NCBI GenBank assembly: GCA_030278955.1
Contig: JAOANR010000014.1
Span: 30,269,453-30,333,452, forward strand
Length of the DNA stretch: 64,000 nt
Direction: 5' to 3'
From: Hygrophila difformis
Lineage: Eukaryota; Streptophyta; Magnoliopsida; Lamiales; Acanthaceae
Both the position numbers and the translations under genes were made by a program. The first letter of the stretch is position 1; each line of letters opens with the position of its first letter. The notes beneath the pieces were generated by a model that was given only the letters and a program-made list of their open reading frames with translations, made no database searches and was not told the origin of the DNA. Of this stretch, positions 34,537 through 45,329 are shown one piece after another.

Positions 34537-35244
34537 TCATAGATTAGATTTTTTTTTTTTGTAAACTTTGTGGATATTATGGGACTGTATTAGAGATTAG
34601 ATTTAAGTATATCGAAATTCCAAAGGCAGAAGTGATTTATTTTTTTTTCGATTTTTTGGTATTCAATTAAATATTTGTAAAAAATATATTTCATGATACA
34701 GCTGCCTTAATTCTTTTTCATTCCTAGCATATCTAACCAATTAAGTATCCTAAATTCCTAGAATATCTCAACCTATTGAATATTTAAGTTAATATCTCAG
34801 CCTAAATAAAAGAAAAGTTCATTTAATATCTCAGCCTAATAAAGGAAAAGTACAGCTGGCATTTACTGTTTTCCTCCCCAAAAATCACCTTCCCCAAAAC
34901 ATCTCCCGCTGTTCACCTTCGTCTTCCTTACCCTATGTTCTTCAAAATTTTTGTACTCTTCCAGTCTTCCCCGCGCCTGCGACCCATCTTCACCGCCGCC
35001 GCCGGTCCTCTTCATGGTTCCCGACTCTTCCTTGTTCCCCTCTTCGCTTCACAGTTCGGTGTTCTCTGTTCTCCTCTCCGGCTCTTCCTTCGCCGATCAC
35101 CTCTCCGGCTCTTCCTTCGCCGGATCGTTGGTTTCCCGTTCCGGTACGCGTTCCCCCGGCGATTGGTGCGCGATCGTCCCCTGATCCGGAACAAACGTTC
35201 CCGTCCGGTGAACGGCCGGACGTTCCGAGTTCCTTGTATCTATG

Positions 35245-35495
35245 GTCTGCATTCCTCCACATCTTGCATGCGAATCGGAAAATACAAATTCTACAAAATA
35301 ACCACCACTTTGGTTGTGAGTTTAGATGTTGGCTTCTTGTATTTTCAGGTTCGCATCAATCTATTATTGGAAAACACTCTCAACCGTCTTTTTGGAATGC
35401 CCTACGAATTACGATCCTGCTTTACCATTAAGAATACCATGAACTACTCGATATTTATTATTGTAATATCCTTTGTTTCTGCAATTATGTAGAAA
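35245..35495 (-). pseudogene. Continuation of antisense copia relic after hAT
   Basis: Aligns with 46151-46445 downstream of OSC copy 2 (for example TGTTGGCTTCTT and TTGTAATATCCTTTGTTTCTG). Similarity ends near 35495, which is the limit of detectable duplication in copy 1's flank. Confidence 0.6.
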
Positions 35496-35552
35496 AACGG
35501 TCTACATCCCTTTTCTTTTCTTTTTATCCAAATTCGTTCTTTACTAATATTT

Positions 35553-35788
35553 GTTCCCATTTAGTCCTCTATATTAGCTTTACTAATAATATCCAATTTC
35601 GTCATTTTTTTCTAAAGAAAAAAAATTGAACCACTTCTTGAATTTTTCTTTTTTCTTAACCAAAACTAATGTTCCCATTTAGTCCTCTATATTAGCTTTA
35701 CTAATAATATCCAATTTCGTCATTTTTTTCTAAAGAAAAAAAAATTGAACCACTTCTTGAATTTTTCTTTTTTCTTAATCAAAATTAC
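35553..35788 (+). repeat. 118-bp tandem duplication
   Basis: Two adjacent, nearly identical units (35553-35670 and 35671-35788), each starting GTTCCCATTTAGTCCTCTAT. They are AT-rich and non-coding. Confidence 0.85.
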
Positions 35789-35861
35789 TTTCTGGAAAGT
35801 TCATAAATTGGTTTTCGTTTTTCCGGATTACTAATAATAGCACTCTCATTTTAAACTAATA

Positions 35862-36053
35862 TTGCTAACATCATTTTTTTAGGAGTCATTAAAGGCCTGA
35901 GAAAGGGGTGGTAGTAGCTCATGCCATACAAATTACAAAGGGAACAAATGAGAGGGATAGGGGGCCGGATGAAAATTCGAACCTCCAACCTATAGGTTGA
36001 GAGTTGGGGAACTTACCACTAGAGTAAGTCCCAACTCATTGCTGACATCATTT
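35862..36053 (-). mobile_element. tRNA-derived SINE (copy C), minus strand
   Basis: Read on the minus strand, the body (35877-36038) has an A-box-like GGGACTTACTCTAGTGGTAAG, a B-box GGAGGTTCGAATTTTC, and the family tail (TTTGTAATTTGTATGGCATG). It ends in an A run, seen as T7 on the plus strand. The direct repeat TTGCT(A/G)ACATCATTT flanks it at 35862-35876 and 36039-36053. Confidence 0.85.
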
Positions 36054-37909
36054 GGTTTCAAACTCTTGGAAGAAAATACGTTTTTGTTATGTCCTAAACA
36101 TGATAAAAAATTTCCACTAAAATACCAAAATCAAAGTATTAAACTATTAAACTAAATTAAAAAGTACGTCAGATTTCAAAATTACGAAATAAAATAAAAA
36201 GCATTAAGCAATAAATATCAAACATATTGTCCAATCAGGACTTTAATTTGGATTTTGGATGTAGGGAGCAACTATTAAAAAAAATACTACTTGTATTTGA
36301 ATTGAGTTTATATATATAATGGGCCGCAAAATAAATCATTAATTTTAGGATGTAAATGGGTCGGGTTTGGAGAACGAGTTCACATCTCAATCACCCAACG
36401 GGTCACCGACTCACGGGTAAAGTAGACATGCATGGCTACAAATTACCCAAGTGTTTATTTTATTTTATTGTATTTCATGTCTAAGGATTGAGAAACTATA
36501 TGTAACTGAATTAGTGTAGGGTCTTGAATCACTGACATTCAATAGATGTTAACGTACTGACCCGATGAGGTGTCTGTACGGTGTGCTGAGTATTTAATTA
36601 TGTCTGGAATATTATAAAAATACTCAGCATTTACGAAACACTCTTTCAAGACATACACAACATTCCTTTAGTGGTTCAGAAGAACTGATTCAGCTTCCAA
36701 ACTAAATTATTTTTTATACTATATTAAACGCTTTCGGAATCCCAAAAGTTTCTAATTAATGTTGTTAACTTGCTCCTCCAGGCAGTGGCGGGTCCAGGAT
36801 TTATAATTTGGTAGGTCAGCTTATTGACTAACTTTATACTTCTAACCTCTCAAAATTTGTTGTTTAAATATCGTAGTTGCATTTAGGAAAAAAACAATGA
36901 TAGTGTTTAACTTTTGAAATGCTAAAAAATAATATATTACATGGTAAATATCTCTACTGTAGCACCTAAACTTTAAACATTACCTCTACCAATTTTTAGT
37001 TTTCCAAATTCCAACTTATAAACTCTAATACCAGATACAATCACCTAAAATTATCTCAATTTAAAACTAATTTTCACCATTAACTTCAAATTCTAAATTT
37101 TAGTTTAATTATTTACTAAAATAACCCTAATATATACAAACATGTTTATATAAAAACAGTCAATTACGATGTTTATATAAAAAAAAATCTAGTATTTGAA
37201 TATGCTATCCGCTAGCAGATCCGATTACTCCCACACATCCCAAATATAACTCTTACCACCCAAATTATTCAACATAGGTTCCAAGATTGGAAACCTAAGA
37301 TTATCTAATTATTTTTCCTTATCGAAAATTACGACAATTAATTTTAATATAATAATAATAATTCTATTGTAAATAAAAATTTAAATTTAAAGCTCCAAAT
37401 GTTGAAGCATTATTACATCAAATATTGACCCACCTTGTCCTACAATACATAGGCCACTGCGTCCGGGCCTTTACTTTTGGTCCTACAATGAATCATTATT
37501 GTCGATGAACGACCAACCCGCTTCTCATTATAGCCTAGCTAGATTATCACTTGGCCGATTCGGTTTCCGTGCAACTGCACACATTTATGAAGGTGATCCA
37601 TGATGAGTGATGCTTTAAAAATAATGGCATTAAAAAATAGAACAAATCATAGGCATCATTTATGAATGTGTATACATCATTTTTGTGTTATATATCATTT
37701 ATTTGACTTGAGATATCATGAAATGGAACAAATTATGGACATCATTTATAGAGATGTATACATCATTTTTGTGTTATACAACATTTATTTGGCTTGGGGG
37801 ATCATGGTGCATATGTAACATTCTGCACCCAAGCCACATCCTCACTTGGCAATTTGCTGCCCCCTGCCGTAAATTGTGGGGTTATTTGTTTCTATTTAAG
37901 AAGTTACGC
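36054..37909. other. Intergenic region upstream of OSC copy 2
   Basis: AT-rich with no coding sequence I can support. It contains an imperfect tandem duplication of about 86 bp at about 37641-37808 (units with ATCATTTTTGTGTTATA). A TATAAAAATACTCAGC segment at about 36610 resembles TATAAAAACCCTCAAC in intron 1 of copy 1 (about 4727), so part may be diverged OSC intron 1. Confidence 0.5.
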
Positions 37910-38381
37910 TGTTGGGAACCAGTTTTGAGCAAATGTGTCCACAACCAATGTCTGAACTACTTTTGTTGGACCAACCACACTTCTATCCGACAAACTATTT
38001 AAGGAAAGATCAGTTGGCGAATCTGCATGGGATTACCTTCAACAGCTAGCTGATTCCTTACCCGGAGAGTGCTCGAGGAGAATGGCAACAATATCTTCTA
38101 TTCCGGGAAACTCCGTTCTAAGGAAGGCGTATTATGGCAAGATCCTATTTCCTTAGAATGAAGATTTGAATCACTTCAAAAGGAGCGGCTGAGTCATTTG
38201 ATGGACACGACTTTTGAATAATTGCTTGCGTGTGCTGAAATTATTTTGAAAGTGATTCATCCATTCCTTCACCGTGTTCTTGAATACATCCATCCTGAAG
38301 GAAGTTCTTCGACCAACACTGCCTTGGGTGATTCAGTCGACGAGGTGCTATTGTTAAATTGATTGAGATTGACGAATTCAA
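37910..38381 (+). repeat. Truncated copia LTR fused to OSC exon 2
   Basis: Starts TGTTGGGAACCAGTTTTGAG like the LTRs of the 11170 copia and covers roughly its first half, with lower identity, ending at GACGAATTCAA. The next base begins OSC exon 2 sequence. Everything upstream of that point in OSC copy 2 (exon 1, intron 1, most of exon 2) is missing. Confidence 0.8.
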
Positions 38382-38558
38382 CTCTGTTTTTCACTCCTCC
38401 ACTTGTAAGAACTCATGAACTCCGAAATCTTTTCCCTCCAACATATAAAAAAATATTATTTGGAAAGATAATATAAAACTATTACTAGGCATTGTTGACA
38501 AATGTTTGTAACAAAATTTTGGGTCGTCCATAGTAGAAAAGATGGGTTTTTCTGCAAT

Positions 38559-38831
38559 ACTAGCCATCAGTCCGGTTTTGGTGCTGGCAATATTATTGCC
38601 AGCAGGTACAGGCAGGGCTAAAAATGATGTCCACGCTATGAAAAATGATGTTAGCTCAATGAAAAAATGATGTTGCCCATTTTATAATATTTTATCATTT
38701 TTTCTACGCACACATCACTTCACACATACATCATTTTTCATTGCTCTGACATCATTTTTCTATGCATAGCCATCATTCCATATTGCCTGTATGTGCTGTT
38801 GACAGCACACAAGCCACACCCACTAGCCATC
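38559..38831. mobile_element. MULE-like MITE in intron 2 of OSC copy 2
   Basis: The 253-bp insertion 38569-38821 is absent from the same intron of copy 1. It is flanked by the direct repeat ACTAGCCATC (38559-38568 and 38822-38831). The ends contain imperfect inverted sequence (GTGCTGGCAATATTATTGCC near the left; GCCTGTATGTGCTG near the right), and the interior has inverted AAATGATGT/ACATCATTTT motifs. A 10-bp duplication suggests Mutator-like transposition. Confidence 0.7.
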
Positions 38832-38869
38832 GTTGATAAATCTTTTTTAACAAATTGATACATAAATTT

Positions 38870-39070
38870 AACAAAAGGGTTATAATGGGGATCAGGACTT
38901 AGCCCAAGTGGTTAAGTCCATAGGCTTCCAACGGAAGATCGGAGGTTCGATCCCCACCCGCCCCATATCCCTCACTTTTATTCCCTTTGTAATTTGTGTG
39001 GCATGGGTTCCCACCACCCTTTCCCAGGACTTCAATGGCTCATCCCAAAAAAAACAAAAGGGTTATAATG
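38870..39070 (+). mobile_element. tRNA-derived SINE (copy D) in intron 2 of OSC copy 2
   Basis: Orthologous to copy B at 5260-5475: the same insertion site with the duplication AACAAAAGGGTTATAATG at 38870-38887 and 39053-39070. It lacks the internal 45-bp tandem duplication of copy B. Confidence 0.85.
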
Positions 39071-39552
39071 TCACACAGATCATTAATTTCATTAATGATG
39101 TTGGTTCACAGATCATTGCCTTGTATATAAGTGGAGCAATCAACACTGTTTTAACAACGGAGCACAAAAAGGAGATGGTTCGCTATATATACAATCAACA
39201 GGTGCTTATTACAGAATCTATCATGACATTAATCTCCGTTTTTGTATTAAATTGTGCAACAATAATCATCGCTTCTATAATAAGTTAATTAATGGATGAG
39301 GTGCAGAATGAAGATGGAGGATGGGGATTTTACGTCGAAGGGCACAGCACAATGATAGGCTCGGCACTGAGCTATGTTGCGCTACGTTTACTTGGAGAAG
39401 GAGTCGATGAAAATTGCGCTATCACAAGAGGCCGGAAGTGGCTCCTTGATCACGGTGGAGCTATTAGAATTTCGTCATGGGGAAAGTTATACCTTTCGGT
39501 AATTTTCACATTTTTGTATACTAGAACTAGAAAGCCGCTATATAGGGAAAAC

Positions 39553-39927
39553 AACTAAAATGGAAAAAAAAACTCATATCGTCCCATAATTGTAAAAAGT
39601 TTTCAAAACAGTCATACAAATATCGAATTAGACGAATCTGTCCCATAACTATGCTAATCATCGTCGAATCCGTCCATGAACCGGATTTTTTTGCTAATCA
39701 TCGCCGAACCCGTCCCATAACTACCATAATCATCGAACCATCCCTCCATTACGGAAGTTATGGGACGGGTTCGGATATGATTAGCAAAAAACCGAGTTCA
39801 TGGACGGGTTCGGTGATGATTAGGGTAGTATGGGACGGATTCGTCTAATTCGATATTTGTGGAATTATTTTGAAAATTTTTTAAAATTATGGGAGGATAT
39901 AGGTGTTTTTTTTTTCCAAATAAAATA
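39553..39927. mobile_element. Foldback MITE in intron 4 of OSC copy 2
   Basis: The element at about 39563-39916 has long inverted arms (AATTAGACGAATCTGTCCCAT on the left against ATGGGACGGATTCGTCTAATT on the right). It is flanked by similar sequences AACTAAAATGG and AAATAAAATAG. Copy 1 lacks it at the equivalent place, reading AACTAAAATAGTCC near 5998. Confidence 0.65.
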
Positions 39928-40651
39928 GCCCTATGCATATACCTTAATTTCAAATTTTATAGAAAGGCCATATATGGTAAAGACGACTGGATTCGACCTC
40001 ACCCAATTAACTCTGTCATCAATGAATTGATATGGATCTATGTAAACGACCAAAATAGTCTTTTATGTTTACTTTAATTTCAGATATGTCCTTATTCCTT
40101 TTGTAAGAAGAATTTGAAATTAAGGGAAACACTTAAGACTATTATGGTGGTTCATGTAGGTTCCATATAAAATTGATTAGTTGATGATTAAGTTGAGTGA
40201 GGAGGAATGCTTTTATCATTAGCAAACATACGACTCTGCTCGGGAATTAAAGATAAATTAAAATAAAAACTGATTTGGAATTAAAGTATACACCTATTAT
40301 TAGGAATGTCAATGGATCGGGTCTGGATCGGGTCCGCCAAGACCCAACCCGAGGCTCTGGTTCAGTTTGGTTCCGGGTTTGACCTGGACCCATTGCCATC
40401 AATAGGTTGGTTCTGGGTCCATTTTTATAATAACCAAGACCCGAGTCAATCTTAGGTATTGCTCGGTTCACATTTCTGACATGGACCCATTACCATCCCT
40501 AACTAATATGGTGATTTTCTCATCCCTATATAAGCAAATTTTGCAATGTTGCCGTGAAAATAATATTAATAATAATTTACTACTCACTATATATTATTTC
40601 TAAAGTAACCAAAATATATAGTGGCTATGATTCATCACGGTAATAAAGGGG

Positions 40652-41000
40652 GAAAAAAAACCAAATAGTCTCATAATTATGCTTGATTTTCCAAATCATC
40701 CCATAAGAAATTTATTAACCTAATTCATCCGATAACTATGCTAATTTTGTCTAATCCATCTCACCCACCCCTTAATGACTATTAATGCTGACGTGGCAGT
40801 GGATGTTGTTGCCACGTCAATGCCATGAGACGCACTAATCCGCCTCCACATCGGCGTTAATTGTCATTAGTGGTGGATGGGATCGGTTGGGCAAGATTAA
40901 CATAGGTACTAGATGGATTGGGTTAATAGATTTTTTATGGGATGATTTGTGAAATCAAGCATAATTAGGGGACTATTTGAGTTTTTTTTTTTTTTTTCCG
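40652..41000. mobile_element. Second foldback MITE in intron 4 of OSC copy 2
   Basis: The left arm (CCAAATAGTCTCATAATTAT, then CCAAATCATCCCATAAGAAA) is mirrored by the right arm (TTTTTTATGGGATGATTTG, CATAATTAGGGGACTATTTG). The centre has a GACGTGGCAG / TTGCCACGTC inverted pair. Ends and duplication are not resolved because of terminal A/T runs. Confidence 0.6.
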
Positions 41001-41999
41001 GTGTTAAAGGTATACGTACTTCTTAATTTTCCTAATATCAATTACATATATAATTACCACATAATAAATGACCCAAACTCGTCATTATTAGGAAGTTATT
41101 TTATTTTATTTTTTATTTTTATATAAACTTTTAGATTTCAGCGGAAGTGTTAGCATGTAGAATATTGGTATTTGTTATATCTATAATGTGATGTTAGATG
41201 ATTTTTTGTGATGTTTGACACATAAGTTCTGATACGCTAACTTTTATGTGATGTTCGAAATTTCTCTTACAGCCTTATAAAGAATTTTCTTAATCATTTA
41301 CCCATCATAAATATGTACAACGCTCATCACTTCTTTTGCCAACCAAATTTTGGGATGTACCAACCAATTTTTCAGTCACTAAAATGATAAATTATAACTG
41401 TTTTAAGAGTTAAAGCTTCCGAAAGCTCCAAAAAAAACAGATCCCTAGTTTGAGTAGTGTATGATTGACATATTATTGACAATTTTTATACAATAGGTGC
41501 TTGGAGTGTGGCGTGGGAGTCAAAACTGCAACCTTAATTATTCCATCAGGACCATGCTCCAGGACCAGGACCCGGAAATTCACGGACCAGATTGCAACCC
41601 TTCTCAAGACTGCAGAATTCACAGAAGAAATCAACAGAGAAGAAGGTAGCAGTCTGAAAACATTGATCATGATCCAGCTCGAAGAGGCCGGAGGGATTCC
41701 ATCCATGGAATCCAGGGATTCCATGGTCCATGGAATCCCCAATTTTGAAGAATTAAACCATCACCGTCGCCGGAGAGTCGCCGGAAAGTCATTGGAGGAG
41801 TTACCGGAGCACCGGAGCATCACCGGAGGACAAAACGGAGCTCGCCGGAAAGTTGACCCGAAGTTGACCGGAGGCCGGCCGGAGCCCCGCCGGACAATTT
41901 TCGAACAAGACGTGGTCGGACATAACATATTTTGTAATAATTTAGAAAATAAGGGCATGTAAAATTTGGTTAAGGCATTGAAGTTGATGCAAAATAGGT

Positions 42000-42350
42000 G
42001 ATGCGGTTTAAACCGCATCACCCTCGATGCGGTCTCTTAAACCGCATCGGCCTTCACTACCATCCCTTTCCAAATTGATGCGGTATAAACCGCATCGACC
42101 TCGATGCGGTCTATACCGCATCGCCCCTTTCCGCCTCAATACCTTATTAATACTATTATGTTCTAGTCTTCGATGCAGTCTTGTTGTCCAATGCGGTATA
42201 AACCGCATTGCCCCATTAAACCGCATCGCCTCAGTCTAGCTTTATTATTATTATTATTATTATCGAGTCCTCGATGCGGTATAAACTGCATCGTCCCAGT
42301 CTGTATTTGTAGGCCTTTTATATAAACTGCATCCTTCCCTTAAAACTGCA
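42000..42350 (+). repeat. Palindromic GATGCGGTNTAAACCGCATC repeat block 1
   Basis: About eight half or full sites of the 20-bp dyad GATGCGGTTTAAACCGCATC, the first of which is a perfect palindrome, recur in an LTR-like region. A second block with the same motif lies at 43455-43710. Confidence 0.75.
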
Positions 42351-43454
42351 TTAGGCTATATTTCGCTGTATTTTTATTTCTTTTTATTTTCCAAGGGGTT
42401 GGCCTATAAATATGTCCTCCCCCTTCATTTGTAACAATCTTTTGCTTGAATGAAATTATCGTTTCTCTTCAAGAGATCACTTGTGAGTTTATACCCACTC
42501 TCACACGCTCTTTATATGTTTGCTTAGAAACATTCATCATCTTGGATTGAAGCATCCATTGTGATTATACAAACCGAGGCTTGAGTTGAAGGATTGGGTT
42601 GAGGTCAAGGTTTCTACATCTTGGTTGCTTCCCCCGACGGTTCTTGTTGCGGTTTAGCTTCTCTATCCCTTTATTTTCTATTTGAGTACATCTTCTTCCA
42701 TTTCCATCTCCTTAATCTTCCGCATAATCACTCTTAATCATCTCTAAACAAGTTAGTAACCAAGAAATCCATGGTATCCTAATTTATTTGGTATCAGAGC
42801 TTCTTGGTTCTACTTGTTGTCATTATCTTAAAAATTCAAAAATATATGTTCTAAGTGTTCTTGTGTTATTTTCTCAAAATCTGAAAACCCTAAAAATCCG
42901 AAACCCTAGAAATATTGTTCTTGCTGTTTTGTGCTACTGTTTTGTGGTTAGTTCTTGTTTCCTTTTAGATCTTGGTTATCTTGTGTTGTGCTCACTACCG
43001 TGTCCCATTCTCACTCTTGAACACATATACTTTTCCATTGTGTATTTTGTGTGCAAGATATTTTGTTTGGCAATTTATTCAAGCATATTAGAATCACAAC
43101 AGTGGGGTATTTTGTGGGTTTGGGGTGTGAGATTGTTTGTTCTTATTGTTCTTGGTGTGTTCTTCCCAACTTCCATATTGTTCTTACCAAGATTGTAATC
43201 CCAAGATTGTAATAGGTAGGATTGATAAGGATTTGGTAGGATTTTTACTTGCATGCAAAAAGCTATATGTAATAGGAATACTCATTAAATGTGTCCAATC
43301 ATTTGCCATAAATAAGGCATTTTGATTATGTAATGATAGGGTGCATTTAATGCCCAAGATTGATTGTGTGTAAAAATCGGCCAAAGGAGTGGGCAAGCCA
43401 ACAACTACCGAAAAAGGAGGAAGAAAAGTGAAGAATTGTGGGCTTGGTTCAAAT

Positions 43455-43710
43455 TCGATGCGGTCTGTTCCCATCAATGCGGTATAAACCGCATTGCCTC
43501 CCTTAAACCGCATCGCCCTACAGAAGCTGAAGAAAATTCCAAGTTCCCTCCATCAATGCCGTCTGTTGTGTCAATGCGGTATACACACTAAACCCCATTG
43601 CCTAGAAGAATTTCGCACCAAGTACCAAGAAAGCATCCGGTGCGGTCTGTTAATCCCAATGCGGTTTGACACTCATTTCGCACTGCCTCCACAATACCGC
43701 ATCGACTGAG
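43455..43710 (+). repeat. Palindromic ATGCGGT/ACCGCAT repeat block 2
   Basis: Contains GATGCGGTCTG, ATGCGGTATAAACCGCAT and several degenerate copies. It is the same motif family as 42000-42350 but lies 3' of the primer-binding site. Confidence 0.7.
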
Positions 43711-45329
43711 CAATTTTTATTTTCTAAGTGTTGGAAATTTTCTTATTCCTTCACTTGTAAGATCTTACTCCACATCTGGATTGAAGCATAGCAATCAACT
43801 AACTTCATTTCTGCACAAACTAATAATTTTAAGATGTAATGTAATGGTTATGTTGACATATGTACTCATATACATGCGCTCAATATTGTGATCAGAGTCC
43901 AGAGAGTGGAGGTTTTAGCGTCTGGGAACCTGCAAATCCTCAACCATACCAGGTGTGCATTTCATCCTTTAATCCTATTCTGTGATTAATTAACCCATTT
44001 CGCTGAATTGCTTAATTATATCCACTATTTGAAATAAATTTCAGGTTTTGAATCCCTCAGAAGTATTTGCAGATATTGTTTCCGAGAAAGTGTAAGACTA
44101 TGACCAATTACAATAGAAAAATTGAACTTAATTTTGTGGAAAATAATCAACTGTACATATGTGGAATCACTAATGAATTTTTTTGTCTAGCCATGTCGAT
44201 TGCACCGCATCAATAATTCATGCCCTTGTATTATTCAATCGTATACATCCTCAACATCGGGGAGAGGAGATCCACATCTCTGTCGCAAATGCTGTGCGCT
44301 TTCTTGAAGAGCAGCAATGGCAAGATGGTTCCTGGTGCACTTCTTTTTTAATGTCTTTTTTGGTGAATATTTAGGATAGATTGGAAGTGTTTTTAATATC
44401 TATAGCACGCAACCAGGTACGGTTATTGGGGAATTTGCTTCATATATGGGACATATTTTGCACTTAATGGATTAGTTGGAGCAGGAAAGACATATGAGAA
44501 CAACCAAGCAGTTCGTAAAGGGGTGAAATTCTTATTGCAAACTCAGAATGAAGAAGGGGGATGGGGCGAAAGCGGTGAATCCCGTACAAGCATGGTATGA
44601 AATTTTATTTTCCATATTGTCCCTAATTATTGAGACGAGATCTTAATAAAATATTTGTGTGACCTTATTCATAGAAATACACTCCATTGAAAGGGAACCG
44701 GACAAACTTTGTGCAGACATCATGGGCAATGCTTGGTCTAATGCGTGGGGGACAGGTTAGCATTCTTGTTAAAAAAACTAAACATGAACTTACTACTCAA
44801 AATCAAAGTCAATTGGAAAATGATGTGGGAATTCCACGATCTTTCTGATGTAGAACAGAGAAGTTATGACTTACTAAGGCAAAATAATATCTGCCTTAGC
44901 CATGTTTTGCCCTTTATCTAGAAAATGCCCAATCTATCTCATAACTTTTTACATGATCTCATCATATAGTACATCTGTTTGTAAATTTCATTAACTTCTT
45001 AAAATTGTGTTGTTTTTGTAGATGGAGCGAGATCCTGCTCCTCTGCATGCAGCGTCAAGGCTATTGATTAATGCTCAAATGGATGATGGAGGATTCCCTC
45101 AGCAGGTATTGAATTTGCTATCCCTTTTGTAGACTTGACAACGTAACGATTCTTTGTTCAACTATAAACTTTTATCAATAAGAATTAATGTATTGAATAT
45201 TGATGATTGAAGGAAATTACGGGTGTAGTCATGAAGAACTGCAAGTTGCATTACGCACTGTATAGAAATGTATTCCCATTGTGGGCACTGGCAGAGTATC
45301 GGAAACGCGTTTGGCCCTCGTGCTTTTAA

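Larger units (their letters stand above)
32169..35244 (-). other. hAT non-coding 5' region
   Basis: About 3 kb upstream of the transposase start. Most is AT-rich. The last 380 bp (34860-35244) are C/T-rich on the plus strand and contain a duplicated 19-mer (TCCGGCTCTTCCTTCGCCG, near 35086 and 35107); this GA-rich minus-strand stretch may be the promoter/5' UTR. Short open frames here are not supported as genes. Confidence 0.6.
29719..35252 (-). mobile_element. hAT transposon, probably autonomous, 8-bp TSD
   Basis: The element 29727-35244 (5518 bp) is flanked by GTCTGCAT at 29719-29726 and 35245-35252, the 8-bp duplication expected of hAT. The imperfect terminal inverted repeats read CATAGTTACATTGAACGGG and, inverted, CATAGATACAAGGAACTCGG. 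Subterminal repeats of GGGAACG are present near the left end (29760-29785) and related CGTTCC motifs near the right end. The homologous sequence in copy 2 (46151-46175) is uninterrupted, confirming both ends. An intact transposase lies on the minus strand near the left end. Confidence 0.9.
41535..43756 (+). mobile_element. LTR-retroelement remnant replacing OSC exons 5-11
   Basis: A primer-binding site (TTGGTATCAGAGC) at 42788-42800 shows that the sequence to its left is an LTR. That LTR has a TATA box (CTATAAATA at about 42402), a poly-A-type region and palindromic GCGGTATAAACCGC repeats. The region to its right is leader without polyprotein coding capacity. No 3' LTR or polymerase domain is present. 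The right junction coincides with the start of OSC intron 11 (GTAAGATCTT at 43757). The left part (41535-41960) is GC-richer and unassigned. Confidence 0.55.
38382..45329 (+). pseudogene. Second OSC copy, partial pseudogene
   Basis: Tandem paralogue of the gene at 2109-10662. Retained: end of exon 2 (38382-38404), exon 3 (39112-39201), exon 4 (39307-39498), the first bases of exon 5 (41497 to about 41533, already garbled), and exons 12-18 (43896-43952, 44045-44091, 44191-44334, 44417-44594, 44675-44755, 45022-45105, 45213-45329, stop TAA). Exon 1, most of exon 2 and exons 6-11 are absent, so the MWCYCR and DCTAE active-site segments are lost and no cyclase can be made. Exons 12-18 keep all splice sites and an open frame. 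Exons 3-4 and intron 3 show no differences from copy 1, whereas exons 12-18 differ by roughly 5-9%. Confidence 0.92.

Noticed and set aside
34935..35492. 185-codon frame across the right end of the hAT element
   Set aside because: It spans the transposon terminus and flanking relic, so it cannot be an ancestral gene; composition explains the openness.
41501..41962. 153-codon frame starting in the exon 5 remnant
   Set aside because: Begins in garbled OSC exon 5 and runs into unassigned sequence; no domain and low-complexity Arg/Gly composition.
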